Source of the DNA: Myrica gale
Lineage: Eukaryota > Streptophyta > Magnoliopsida > Fagales > Myricaceae
Length of the DNA stretch: 64,000 nucleotides
Reading direction: 5' to 3'
Assembly (NCBI GenBank): GCA_963930655.1
Contig: OZ005603.1
Location: 14,221,001 to 14,285,000, forward strand
Below, one piece after another: positions 1 to 12,222 of the stretch. The notes beneath the pieces were generated by a model. It worked only from the letters and a program-made list of their open reading frames with translations, searched no databases and was not told the DNA's origin. Numbering within the stretch: position 1 is the first letter of the stretch; every line of letters begins with the position of its first letter. Made by a program: the position numbers and the translations under genes.

Positions 1-72
1 TCTATCCACTCATATCTTAAACGTTGATGCGTCACTTAAACACCATGTCACCACCAATCCCCCTGCGCTACA

Positions 73-1323
73 TGTTGTAATTCCTAGGATTAAGGCTACC
101 CAAGAGAGGAGAATTGAGTTTCCAAACTTTTTTATTTTTAACCCTCAAAATCGTGTTTGAAAAGTAAAGGATAATTTAGCACAAGTATTTAAACAAGTAT
201 TGATGCGATAAGTAAATAAGTGCTAAATGTAAAAAGTAGGGTTAGAGAAGCAAACAAGAGATTTTTATCTACTTCGATAAACCCGCCTACATCCACCCCT
301 TAAACTCTTTTACCTAGCCTTGAGGTTTTCCCACTATCTTCCAAACAGTGTACACTCTAGCTTTCGGGTGCTAGAGAACCTTACAACTGGTTTTTTGGGC
401 TCCACACTCACAACCCAAGTGGTTTTTCGGGCACACCACTCACAACCTAACCAAGCTTGAAATATACCCTCTCTAAACTTCTTCTTTAGTGAATAATATC
501 ACTAAAGGAATCACTTTTCTTGAATATGAAGATACAAGAAATGGACTCTCTTAAAGAGTGGATAATAAAATGAAAAGTTCTATCTCTTTGATTCACACAA
601 TGACAAGGATGTGAAGATGTAATTTGTGTGAATGATACAAAAATATATGAAATAAGAAGGTTTAATATCTTTCTCAAGCTATAGAAATGCTATGTGGTTG
701 TTCTCCCTACTTTTTAGACATTTGGAAAGTCTTTATATAGGCCACATTAGAAAACTAGTCGTTGGGGGTCGATCTGACAATTATACTGATGTACCAGTCG
801 ACCGCTTCAACTAGTCGTTGCCCAACGGTCATAAAATTTGAATGCTTTCAAATTTTTGTCCTACGTGCCCTATCATCCGCTTCATGTAGAGGAAGATCCG
901 CTTCATATAGCGGTAGACCGCTATAACAATGTTCAACATCCTTTATAATTAAAAATCTCCTTTTTGACATTTTTGAAATCTTAATTTCAAAAATCAACTT
1001 CCTAAAAGTATAACCAAGGCTAGAAAGTTTATATAGGGATGATTTGAAAACATTTAAAGTGCATTTTGGTTGTTAAACTTATGATGAGAAAGTTATGCAC
1101 GGTTTAAAAGATATGTAAGTGTGTGATTCAAATCCTTGTCAAAAGTGAACCTAAGAGTTACAAAATTATACCCTATGGTCTTGAATCTTCACTTTTGAGC
1201 TCCTTGCATCTTCTTGTCTTTGACTCTTTGATAAAAATGTATGTGTCTTTGAAGATTTTCATTTTGTAAACTTAATACATTTATTGAAATCATCAAAATA
1301 TCGATTGTGAACAAAAGCCAACA
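73..1323 (-). mobile_element. Sirevirus-like Ty1/copia LTR (copy 1)
   Basis: Read on the minus strand, this 1.25-kb stretch starts TGTTGGCTTTTGT and ends in CA. It aligns along its length with the plus-strand copy at 12223-13472, including the region just before the LTR end (TTC/ATTCACCCCC-type tract, then CTCTTGGG and CCTTAATCCT). A C-rich TTCACCCC..CTCTTGGG tract next to the 3' end is typical of Sirevirus LTRs. No primer-binding site can be read to the left, and the flanks (GCTACA / ATCTC) show no clear duplication. It is therefore an old solo LTR or a fragment at the window edge. It carries no coding sequence. Confidence 0.65.
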
Positions 1324-1363
1324 ATCTCTCCATTTTTTATGTTGACAATAAATTGATAGCTTT

Positions 1364-1654
1364 GGAATGTGCATATGCAGTGCCAGTAGTAGTTTGTACC
1401 CCACGGGATGTTTCCCCAAATTAGGGACCGCCCTCGTCCTCGTTATTTCAGGTAATCGGTTTTAGCAACCACTACTTGCCAGAGAGAGAGAGAGAGGAGA
1501 GCTAATGGCTAATACATACGTGTCAAATAGGAATGTGCATATGCGGTGCCGAAGGCAGTTTGTGCCCCCACGGGATGTTTCCCCAAATTGGGGACCGCCC
1601 CCACCCCCATCCCCATTATTTTAGGCAATCGGTTTTGGCGGGGGGGGGGGGGGG
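1364..1654. repeat. Imperfect 166-bp-spaced direct duplication ending in a G run
   Basis: The segment starting GGAATGTGCATATGC at 1364 recurs at 1530. Both copies share the GGGATGTTTCCCCAAATT core and end in a TTTTAG/TTTTGG motif. The second copy runs into about 15 consecutive G residues at 1640-1654, followed by a purine-rich GAGA tract to about 1730. No coding sequence is credible here. The G run length may be unreliable. Confidence 0.7.
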
Positions 1655-2029
1655 TTTACTGCTACATGCCAAAGGATGGGGAGAGAGAGAGAGAACGAGA
1701 AAAGAGGACAAAAAGTAGAAGAGAGAAAGAGAGTCGAGATAAGGAGAAAACCCTGAGGGGCTTCAATTTTCTTTAAGCATCAGCTTGTAAACAATAGCAT
1801 TTGAAGATGTTTTTTTCAAAAAAAAAAACATCGCTTCGTTTTAATGAGAAACAATGTCGTTTTACATGTTATAATGTTTTGGATGTGACCGCTACAACAC
1901 CACAATGAAATTAGGCACAATTACCGGTGTTCAGCCATATTGTCAAGTGAAGAGAACATCAGGGCCAGCCACTGAGTGCCATATACACAACCAGGATATG
2001 ACGTCCCCTTGAGCGCCTCATCACCAGTC
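1655..2029. other. Intergenic, purine-rich then AT-rich
   Basis: A GAGA/GAAA-rich tract (1680-1750) is followed by ordinary AT-rich DNA. No gene or element was recognised. Confidence 0.5.
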
Positions 2030-4795
2030 TCATCAGCCACCTCATTGTCGTCACCCAAATTAAAAACAAAATTTAGCATAATAATTTCGTCCCACTAAAT
2101 GTCTAATAAAAGGAATGAGCCCCCTTCACCCCCCTTCCCATGATCCACACCATTAGCCTGCAAAATTTTCAAACCAACATGAACTCTATATCCCTAAATT
2201 TCCAAATTCCCTCAAGCCGAACCTAATTCATCCAAGCATTCAGACTATACCAGACCATATTCGTCCAAAATCTGAAGCTTGAATTCCGAAGGTTGAGGTC
2301 AAAGTGGTTATTCTGAGGCTAGAAGGAACTTACAATTTAGTGGTGGGGAGCTCGATTGACATGAATATGAGGTAACTTTATGGAATCATCATATTTAATT
2401 GTGATTTAATGTTTAGATAGTTACATATTGCTGGTTATTTCATATCATTATTTCGGCTTCTTTAGAATAAGAGGACCCATATTTCATATGATTATTTTGG
2501 ATTCTTTAGAATAATAGGACTCGAAATGAATGGAACCCTAGAATGAAAAATCCCTTGTGTTGGAGAGCAATGTTCTTCACTAGTGAAAAATTACAACTTG
2601 GAAATAAACTTTAATGCCCTTAATGGGTTCAAACATGCATACGTCTCCTAATTTCAAATTATGTCTTGTGCAAATATTTTCCAACCATTTCTAAGTAGGC
2701 GTCTCTGTGTAGAAGCATACATGTGAAAAACATACTCAACAGTCCAGTTTCTCGCATTTGGAATCTGAAGGATGATAATAAATAGATCCTGATTCAAATA
2801 TCTCTCTGCAGAGTTGGATGATATTTCCTGAAAAAAGAATAAGACAACCAGTAAGGAAAATTACCTTTTTAGTTTAGTATAGATAGAAATGAAAACATTG
2901 ACAGTAGTGTAATAGAAGAAAACATCTTGGCACAACTTTGTTGTCTTTTGAATAGTACATATTTTATAATTTGAATTGTGTGACATATGTAATCCAAACC
3001 TAATTCGTCTAAGCATCCAGACTAGACCGAACCTTATTCATCCAAGAACCAAAGCTTGAAGTCTGAAGGTTGAGATCGAAGTGGTTAATCTCAGGCTTGT
3101 ACGAACTTGCTGGAACAAGAATTCAGTGGTGGGGAGCTCGATTGACACAAATCTGGGGTGACTTTATGGAATCCTCGTATCTAATTGTGATTTCATAGTT
3201 AGATGGTCATATACCGCTGGGTATTTCATATGATTATTTTAGCTTCTTTAGAATAAGAGGACCCAAACATAGTGGAACCCTAGAATTGAAAATCTGTTAT
3301 GCTAGGAGCAATGTTCTTCACTAGAGCGAAAAATTACAACTTGTAATGCCCTGAATGAGTTCAAACATGCAGACGTCTCTTACTTCCAAATTATTGTGTT
3401 GTGTAAATACTTTCCAACCATGTCTAAATGGGTCTATCTGGGTAGCAGCAAAAGCGAAAAAAATATACTCAACAGTTCAATTTCTTCAGTCTGAAATTTT
3501 GAAGGATGACATTATATAGATCTTTATTCAAATATCTTTTTTCAGCATTAAATGGTATTTCTTGGAAAAAATGATTAAGGAAAAATACATTTCTAGTTTA
3601 GTATAAATAAGAATGAAAATATCTACAGTGGTGTAACAGAAGAAAGCACCATGGCACAAATTTGTTCTCTTTTGCATATTTTGTAATATGAATTGCGTGC
3701 TATTTGTGATGATGAGGTAGATTTCATATTGAAAGCTTACCCACAAAGAAGGCTACTCATTGTCAAGTCACCAGTCTCGTTAGACATCTCATTGTCAAGT
3801 CACCAAAATTAAAAACAAAACTTAGCATAGTGGTTTCATCCCACTAAGTGCCTAATAAGAGGAATGAGCCTCCTTCATCCCCCCTCCCACGATTCACACC
3901 ATTATCCTGTAAATTTTGCAAACCCGCATGAACCCTAAATTTTGAAATCTTCATATTAAATTTCTCAATTCTCTCTAGTCTAACATAATTCGTTCAAGCA
4001 TCCAGACTAGACCGAACCTTATTCCTCCAAGATCCGAAGCCTGAAGTTCGAAGGTTGAGGTCGAAGTGGTTATTCTAAGGCTAGTAGGAACTTGCTAGAA
4101 TGGAGATTTAGTGGTGGGTAGCTCAATTGACACGAATCTGAGGTAAGTTTATGAAATCTTCATATTAAATTGTGATTTCATGTTTAGATGGATAATGCTG
4201 GATTTTTCATATGATTATTTCAGCTTCTTTAGAATAAGCGGACCTATATTTCATATGATTGTTTCGACTTCTTTAGAATAAGAGGACCCAAACCAAGTGG
4301 AACCCTAAAATGGAAAATCTCTTATGTTAGGGAGCAATTTTCTTCACTAGAGCGAAAAATTACAACTTGGAAATAAACTTTAATACCCTGTATGAGTTCA
4401 AACACGCATACGTCTCCTACTTCTAAATTATTGTCTTGTGCAAATAATTTCCAGCCATGTCTAAATAAGTCTTTATGTGTAGCAGCATACGTGTGAAAAA
4501 CATACTCAACTGTTCAGTTTCTCCTATCTGAAATATGAAGGATGATATTATATAGACTCGTATTCAAATATCTCTTTGTAGTGTCGGATGATATTTCCTG
4601 AAAAAGAAGAAGACAACCAGTAAATAAAATTACCTTTCTGATTTAGTATAGATAGGAATGAAAACATTTACAGTGGTGTAACAGAAGAAACATCTTGGCA
4701 CAACTTTGTTGTCTTCTTAATAATACATATTCTGTAATTTGAACTGTGTACCATCTGTGATGATGAGGTAGATTCATATCGAAAGCTTACCCATG
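2030..4795. repeat. Three-copy tandem array of ~0.8-1.0-kb units
   Basis: Three diverged direct copies begin near 2030, 2990 and 3760. Landmarks repeat in order in the copies: an AGTCTAACCGAACC-like 'AACCTAATTCATCCAAGC' block (about 2222, 2999, 3975), 'GTGGTGGGGAGCTCGATTG' (about 2340, 3126, 4110) and 'TTAGAATAAGAGGACCC'. A further shared block is 'TTCACTAGAGCGAAAAATTAC' or a close variant. Copies 1 and 3 contain an extra ~54-bp internal duplication around the 'CATATGATTATTT..TTTAGAATAA' block that copy 2 lacks. Reading frames are short in all copies, so this is probably non-coding or a decayed repeat. Confidence 0.75.
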
Positions 4796-4879
4796 AAAAA
4801 GGTTATCCAGAACACACGTATTCAGTAGGGCTTGTGAAAGAGGAAACAATGCGGGTAGTTAAGGATGGTTAGGAGATTT

Positions 4880-5048
4880 GGGGTTCTAGGGTCGCACTCA
4901 GTTTTTGAGGATTTGGTGATCTTAGATTCCACTGATCACGAGGATGGGTATGTTGGCAAGCCTACGTTTCCTTTTGTCTAGTTGAATGACAAGGCAACGA
5001 GGTTGCATAAGTGAAATGAATTGGCTAGTGATATGGCATAAGTGGGTT
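4880..5048 (+). pseudogene. Possible decayed coding remnant, unidentified
   Basis: One frame downstream of the tandem array reads as protein-like sequence (GVLGSHSVFEDLVILDS.. then ..KPTFPFV, stop, LNDKATRLHK, stop). The rest of 4796-5364 is open DNA without a gene. The family is not recognised, and the stretch is interrupted by stops. The composition looks more protein-like than its surroundings, but this is a weak call. It may belong to the same former unit as the repeats to its left. Confidence 0.25.
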
Positions 5049-5364
5049 GACATGATTTAGGTGGAGACGTGTAGTAAAGGGATTAATGGTGACATGGCGT
5101 TTAAGTGATGCGTTAGTGTTTACTATTAGCGTTTGATACGAGAGTGGATAGTGGGGTCTGCTTTTAACGGAATATTACCTCATAGAGCTATTTGTTGGTT
5201 TTCTTACCTTGATGGTTTATTTACAAACTTTCAGTACTTCAATGACTTTATGTTTTTTTCTTATATATATATGTGAACTACCATGACTCTACTAAAGCAA
5301 TCTTGACTAATTCTCATTGCTCATGTATATATATATATGTGTGTGTGTGTGTGTATACTTCTTT

Positions 5365-5607
5365 TTTTAAAAGCAAAAAGGGTGGAAGAGGGTTTCAATG
5401 TGATTACTATCTCCTAAGCGTGACCATAGGGGTTCGATCCGCTGTAGAATATTCAAATTTAGTCATAGCTACCAATCTAGGGATTAGACATCACTACAGC
5501 CTCACGAAAGTGCAATTAGGCCTAAGACGAGTGTTTGATCCAAAGACCTACAACCTCTTATCCGCTTTTGGGACTAACTTCGAGACCAATTGAGCCACCA
5601 CTTTCGT
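5365..5607 (-). mobile_element. Candidate tRNA-derived SINE
   Basis: On the minus strand the element starts near 5607 with GTGGTGGCTCAATTGG, which fits a Pol III A box. About 55 bp later a GGATCAAACAC block resembles a B box. The element ends in an A-rich tail, seen as a T run at 5359-5369 on the plus strand. Short flanks GTGTATA appear on both sides (near 5350 and 5610) and may be a target-site duplication, but the left one lies in a GT microsatellite. The size (~240 bp) fits plant SINEs. The B box is imperfect. Confidence 0.45.
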
Positions 5608-6349
5608 GGTGTATATGTTGATACTTGGTTGCCGGTGCTTGATCTTTTTCAAGCAAAAACAATTTCTTAACTTGTGGCTTTGAGAAATGAATATTTTGAA
5701 CAAACTTACGATTGGTTCAAATGCTTGAATTTTAAAACATATATCTATACAAGATTTGATTATACGAGGTTAGAACATTATTTAAAGGTTAGTATAGATT
5801 TTGAAATAAATAATTACAAAACATATGCAGTTTAAAATGATATATATAAAGAGTGTCATGCTAATATCTTATTTTGTAATGTAACTATGCTTAGGCTTAA
5901 AGCAAGATATTTATTCAATTTCTTACTAAATTTCATCTCTCAATTATAATTTTCTCTCTTTACCTAGGCAAATGTGAGGTTTTTGTGCTCGAAGTTAGTT
6001 TTTCTGTCCGGTAGGTGAGAAAATAACAATACACCTAATTGTTATACTGTTTAGAATTTCTACTCCAAACTATAAAACTTAATACATTGAACATAAAACT
6101 ATCTATTTATTTTTTTATTGTAACTTATCTTAACATCTCACCATTAAAATCAATGAAAAAATAGGTCACATGACATAATCGTAGCAGTTAATTGGTAACA
6201 TTGGTGCAAATATCAATTAGTAGTTTGAAATGCAATATGTCAAGTTTAATAGTATGCAAATATAAATGATAAAATATATGGTAATTAGAAGACGTAAAAT
6301 TTAATTTATGTTATATTTTATTTTTAAGGTTAAATACATTTTGCGCCCT
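5608..6349. other. AT-rich intergenic DNA
   Basis: No credible ORF, RNA gene or element boundary was seen between the SINE candidate and the long-inverted-repeat element. Confidence 0.5.
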
Positions 6350-6845
6350 TTATGTTTGATGGTGTTGACACATTGCACCTCATATGTTTTATTTTTAAGA
6401 GATTGAACTCATTATTAAGCTTGCCTTAACCCACACAGGGCTTAAAATTCTTCCCGAACCCACTGTTTCTTCTCATTTTGATCAAACACGAGCAACACCA
6501 ACAGTTTACTGATTCTAAATACTTTTACACACAACAGAAAGTAACTATAAGTCGGATAGAACGCATAGAGAGTCAGAGACTGAAAGACGAAGAAACAAAC
6601 ACAGGAAATATACATGGAATTGTAAAAATAAATGGAAAGTACGATTATAAAGTAATTTCTCGAGGTCTGTTTTCCAATATGAATTCCTCTTTCGATTGCA
6701 GTGCTCGTTGTTTTTCGTTTTCGACATCGAAGCATCCTTTACTAGAAGGAGTTCTTTGCTTTTTGTGTGTCGTTTGTGTGTGTTTTGCTTGGTTCTGTTC
6801 CTACGGTGTCCGTGTTTTTTATTCCAGCAATGCCTTTCGGCACCG

Positions 6846-7161
6846 AATTGTATTAAGAATGTAAAGCTCAGCCAAATTGCAGAAGATTACAGAAGAGAAA
6901 CAAGAATTCAAGGAGAGCTCAACATCTTGAAGAAGACGACTGCGACAGTTCAATGACTTGGAGAAGAAGACTTGTGTAATTTTATTCGACTCATGAACTA
7001 AATCATCTGTACAGTTGTTTGCAATATATAAAAGTTACAATAAAACTTTTCTACTCGGTACGCGTGTCCAGCTAACTGGTCAACTAGCTATGTACAAGCA
7101 CCAAGTGTAGCTGATTGCAGCTCAGTGAGCGTTTGTAGCGTAGAAATAGCAGGGAATTGTA
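6846..7161 (+). repeat. ~316-bp repeat, copy A (direct to 11369-11683)
   Basis: This block, from AATTGTATTAAGAATG to GCAGGGAATTGTA, recurs nearly unchanged at 11369-11683 in the same orientation, with a handful of substitutions and one small indel. It contains AATATATAAAAG and ACAATAAAAC, which resemble TATA or polyadenylation signals. Its direct orientation conflicts with the inverted layout of the sequence on either side. Confidence 0.85.
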
Positions 7162-8407
7162 GAGTTCAGTTATGGTGTTAAGCGAAGTGGTGTGAAGCGA
7201 AGTGAGGCAGCGGTGAGGATCACCGGAGGCCATCACACAGTCAACAAGTTGCCAGCAAATTAATGAGCACCTGCTTGCAAACCCGGTCCGGTGTGATCCG
7301 ATTTTTGCCCACCCGGTGATCATTAAACCGGTTCGTTTCACGTGTTTCGTATTATAACTATTGATATGGGGATACGAATTCAAAATACCCATTCCGTTCC
7401 CGATATCTGCTCCTCCTCCATTTGGAACCCGTTCTCCCCATTTGGAAACCACCACCACCGATTTGGAAGCTCCCGGCCATTTGGAACCTGTGCTCCCCAT
7501 TTTGGAAACCCTGCTTCCTCCCCATTCGACTGATCTCTCTCTCTCACAGGGCAAGCCGTTACCACCGCAGCCCCTGCCACCTGCTCTCTCTCTCTTGTTC
7601 AGGTATCTCTTGTTTTCCCATATGTACAAATTGTTGTGGTTGGAGATTTCGGTTATATTAGGTGCTTGTTTTCCCACATATTAGCTTTTCATGGAAACAC
7701 GTACATATAATATCTGTCATAGCTATTGTTTCTGCTCTATTCATCTTGTTGGCATCTTCTTTAATTTTTCTTGTATTTGGCAGTCTTCTGTTGCAATTGC
7801 CTGTCTTGTCGTGTCGTATTTGTGTCATGCATAACAGGTGTTTGTTTACATGCCTCTGTCACTTTTCCTGTTTTTGATTTGTGGTTTCTTCTATGCTGAG
7901 ACTGATCAATCTGTTGTTTCTGAAGCTTTTTTGGAGTTCATTGGTGGGAAGCGGGAATCCTTGGGTTTTTGTGAATATTAATTGCACTTTATTAGGCTTC
8001 TAATTTCTCCCTGCAACGGTCATGTTTTAAGTATTTATAGGTGTTTGCGAAAGATGTTTTCCTCACCATAATCCATTGTTGGCTCACTAGCTTTTCCTTG
8101 TGGTTTGCACTTCTTTTTGTGAATCATTATCATTCTAATGCTTTAGAGTGAAGATTTATGTAGTAATGGTCTTACATGGATGAATTTGAAACAATAGTTT
8201 CTTCTGTAGTAGTTAAATAGGTTATGGTGCTGTTTTGCTTTTGCAATGTGTCTATTGCTACATAGGTATTTATAACTAGCGAATTTTAAATTTTATTTGG
8301 ACGCACTTCAAAAGTTTACTGTCAAAACAACTTAGTAGTTTTTGGGCATGCCTGAGACTTTGTGGATCTGAGGTGGTGCTAGTCGTTTGCTTTTAAGTCT
8401 TCATCAG

Positions 8408-9027
8408 GTGGAGAACAACAAATTCTGCTGTAGAAAATCATGTGTCAGGCTATTGGGAAACTGTTGGGAGGATAAAGACCTGCTCCTTGTGTATGAATAC
8501 ATGGAGAGGGGAAGCTTGGAGAATCATCTTTTTAGAAGTACGAATTTAGGAGAAAATTGTAAGAACAATACAAATTTCTCTTAGACTGATTTTGTTAACT
8601 GAATGAGGTTTTGGTTGAGCAGGGAACCCCAATATTGAACCACTTTCTTAGGAAATACGACTCAAACTAGCTATTGGAGCAGCTCGAGGCCTGGCTTTCC
8701 TACATACTTCAGAGAAGAAAGTCATATACAGAGACTTTAAGGCCTCAAATATACTGCTTGATGGGGTCTTGTCTTTCTTTGATCCGTGTCTTATTTCCTG
8801 CATCTAGGTTTAGTAGGGAATACTCTAAATCTAGGTTTAGTACGGAATTTAGGGCATTTCACTGTTATAAAAATATATTTGCCATCTTTTCTACATTGAT
8901 ATATTAATAATGTTGGATATGTGACAACTATAGTTCCTGTTATTCATATTTATCGTTTTTTTCCTGAATCCTACAGAACTACACTGCAAAAATCTCCGAT
9001 TTTGGCTTGGCGAAATTGGCTCCATGA
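8408..9027 (+). pseudogene. Receptor-like cytoplasmic kinase (RLCK VII / PBL-like) fragment
   Basis: Three exon-like blocks with GT/AG edges give the middle of a kinase domain. Block 1 (8408-8537) reads [20 protein letters not shown] then [10 protein letters not shown]. Block 2 (8623-8765) reads NPNIEPLS, stop, [18 protein letters not shown] then [15 protein letters not shown], covering the catalytic loop. Block 3 (8977-9027) reads NYTAKISDFGLAKLAP, with the DFG motif. These motifs match plant RLCK VII serine/threonine kinases of immune and growth signalling. The copy is dead: a TAG replaces the usual Trp after PLS, block 1 begins in degraded sequence, and both the ATP-binding N-lobe and the C-lobe are missing. 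It sits inside the long-inverted-repeat element, so capture by the transposon is likely. Confidence 0.8.
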
Positions 9028-9791
9028 GGTCTTTATCCTCCCAACAGTATCTCACACATTCATGACCAGGAAGTGGCTTTAAGTTTTCAGAGAATTAAGT
9101 TTGTACCAAATGATGAGATGCCGACTAACAGCATAAGGTCTTAAGAAGCCCTTCCAGCCTATATTAACACTTGCTTTTAGTGGCACAATTGACCTGGTTG
9201 CTTTTTGTTCTGTGAAGATCGGTTTCACTACTGTTAGACTTCTTGTGTGGACAGAACTCGGGCTGATTTGTAACCCCCCCACACACACACATTCTGATCT
9301 GTCCTGAACTGTTGCAATTCATGAATTCCAATATTTATTTTCCTTTTTAAGAGGCAATTCTTCCTCAAATTTTGTAAATAGTCAATCCAGAAGTTAGCCA
9401 CAAAGGGAAGAAAAAATACTATTTATTTGTGAGTCGTGGGGTTGTATTTCTTATGGATATATGTAAGACCTATAGCTGATTGAGTGGTCTGCCTTACACT
9501 GATAAGAGTTGTTGGGAATATCAAAACATGGTATGCTTATGACCTAATAGTTATGATTCCTTGGGTAGTATTGCAAAGATTGATGTGCAAAATTTGAAGC
9601 TTTATTCTACCTATGTTCAAGAACCTAAAATGTAAAAATGTAAAATGTAAAAATCCTGGCGCTGCATAACATTTCCTTAGGCATTTCTCAAGTGCATATT
9701 TAGAACATTTAGGGAACATTGAACCCATACAATCGAATTGGATTGATCTTTTTCTATGCTTCTTGAAACTATTGAAAAACCATCGCAAGAC

Positions 9792-9898
9792 CTATAAAAT
9801 TTTACATTATATCCATCAGAACTCTCTGGAGAAAGTGATTGCTCATCAAATGCATCCTCAACGCAATCCCTGCTATCATTGACTGGTATTGAATCCAT
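9792..9898 (-). pseudogene. Exon-like fragment, unidentified
   Basis: On the minus strand an AG acceptor after a T-rich tract is followed by an open frame starting MDSIPVNDSRDCVEDAF and running to ..NVKFYR, then a GT. It looks like a small exon from an unknown gene, in the opposite orientation to the kinase fragment. If real, the element has captured pieces of two genes. The rest of 9028-10980 shows no other recognisable coding. Confidence 0.25.
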
Positions 9899-11368
9899 CT
9901 GCCAAAAAAATAAAAAAATGGCTATGGTTATTAAGCTATTAGAGACAATATAAGAGTTTTATTTTTCCTTTCTTGTCAACAGACAATGATTTAGGCAAGG
10001 AACTTGGGAATTAAATAGCCCTTTTTCCTATAAGAAGCTATACACACATTTGCAGGTATCACATTTTTGCCTGCTGATACAAGTTTTCAAGACACAAACA
10101 AACAGGGGTGGGGCCAATTTTTATGTTAGTATCTTCCCAATTGAGGGAAAAAAAGACAAAAGAGTCTTGAATCAGGCAAATAATTGGAGAACAAGGCCAC
10201 TGTCATTACCGGATATAGAATAAATATTGAACAACCCAGGGTCACAAGAAAAGCCAACAAATAGTCATGTCCTCTGTATTTCTTCTACATAATGAGAGTG
10301 CTCCAAACCTGTACAAGAGTAGAACAATAAAGTAACGTTAAACACAAACAAGCTTAGATAAAAATATTGCACCCCGTCCCCTGCAACATCTTCCTCTTCA
10401 GCTTTCCAATAAGCTTAGATAAAAATATACATAAGAATTAAAGTAAACATCCAACCCCTCCACCCTTCTTGGCGGGGGGGGGAGGCTTCTTCTAAATGTG
10501 AGGACATTCAGTTTCAAATGCTTGCATGATATGGATGGTCGGTTTAGGAGCTATCCAGGCTACTCTTTTGTTCTTTCCTATCACAAGGCTAAGTTTTGTC
10601 AGTCACTCGTCTTGAATGTGGGAACTCAATCTATCAAAAAGTGGGAAAACTCATCCCTCCAGCATACTGCAGCTGAAAGCCTCATTCCCTCATAAGTGTT
10701 CTGATGGCGTTATTGCAAAAACTGCAGCATACTTGTATTCAACCCAGATCCACTTTTCAACCCGAAGCAAAAACTGAAGCTCCCCAAAAAAAAAAAAACA
10801 GCAGCAGCCCCGCCTCCAAAAATAGAACATTCACATGAAATGACTACCAGTGTAACTTATGCCCAAGCTATGGAATGACTACCAAAGATAAAGCTCAAAA
10901 ACTGACGATAATCCATGTCTGAACAATTAAGCCCCTAATTAAGCGGCAATCAATAACCAATGGATTTTTCCGGCAGAGATTGAAAGCTCACCTTTCTGTA
11001 CAGAACTTGGAGACTGAGACTCACCGATTTGGAGGCAGATCTCGGGTTCCAATGTAAATCCAAGTCGGGACGGTGGGTTTTCCAAATGAGGAAGCAGGGT
11101 GGTGGTGGTGGTTGGGAGAATCGGGAGCAAATGGTCGGATTTCCAAAATGGGGAGCAGATCTACGAGATCCCCAATTCGATACATAATGTTTGAAAATTG
11201 ATGAAACCGGTTTGCTTAACATCGGCTGGGCAAAAACCGCTCACGTTCGGACCGGGTTCGGAGGACAGCTTCCTCATTAATTTGCTGGCAGATGGATGGT
11301 CGTCGGATGGACACCGATGTGATCATGACCGCTGCCTCACACTGCTTAACACCGGACGACTTAACACA

Positions 11369-11683
11369 AATTGTATTAAGAATGTAAAGCTTAGCCAAAT
11401 TGCAGAAGATTACAGAAGAGAAACAAGAATTCAAGGAGAGCTCAACATCTTGAAGAAGACGACTTCGACAGTTCAATGACTTGGAGAAGAATACTTCTGT
11501 AATTTTATTCGACTCATGAACTAAATCATCTGTACAGGTGTTTGCAATATATAAAAGTTACAATAAAACTTTTCTACTCGGTACACGTGTCCAACAACTG
11601 GTCAACTAGCTATGTACAAGCACCAAGTGTAGCGGATTGCAGCTCAGTGAGCGTTTGTAGCGTAGAAATAGCAGGGAATTGTA
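11369..11683 (+). repeat. ~315-bp repeat, copy B
   Basis: Near-identical direct copy of 6846-7161. It is flanked by sequences that are inverted relative to the left arm (10985-11355 and 11690-12222). Confidence 0.85.
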
Positions 11684-12222
11684 CGCGGGCGTAGAATGCA
11701 GCTTGGGGTAATTTCTAACTGCAGACAGTCTTAGGAAGAAGTATAGAGTGCTTGTGGACTGGTATGTGTAAAAGTATTTAGACTTAGTATATCCTCTTTT
11801 TCTTCGTTTTAGGAACAAACTGTTGATGCTGCTCGTGTTTGATGTGATCAAAATGAAAAGAAACAGTGAGTTTGGGGAGAATTTTGGTGTGGGTTAGGGC
11901 AAACACCAAAAAGAAGATCCTTAAAGTTGGTTGTTTTTTGAGATATCGCGTGGGTTAGGGCAAAGAAGAAAGTTAGACGATCTTCTCTGGGTTGAGGTAA
12001 AACACGCTATACTCTCAAAAGACATTTTCATCTAAATATGATTTTTTTGAGCTTCAAGGGCAATTAGTAATCTGACGTCAAGAAAGGACACGTGCACCGC
12101 ACGTGTAAATGGATATCGTGTATTTTAACGTCAAATTTCACATCGTGGTGTAAATTATGGGAGAAGAAAAGATAATGAGCTTAATATCTCAAAAATAAAA
12201 CATCGAGATGCAATGTATCAAC

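Noticed and set aside
5400-5450. GGTTCGATCC resembling a tRNA T-loop on the plus strand
   Set aside because: No cloverleaf arms around it. The surrounding element reads better as a SINE on the minus strand.
7084-7677. Minus-strand 197-codon frame
   Set aside because: Lies over the repeated GC-rich arm of the inverted-repeat element. It is low-complexity and has no motif.
8674-8907. 77-codon frame over the kinase fragment
   Set aside because: Out of frame with the conserved kinase motifs; a shadow.
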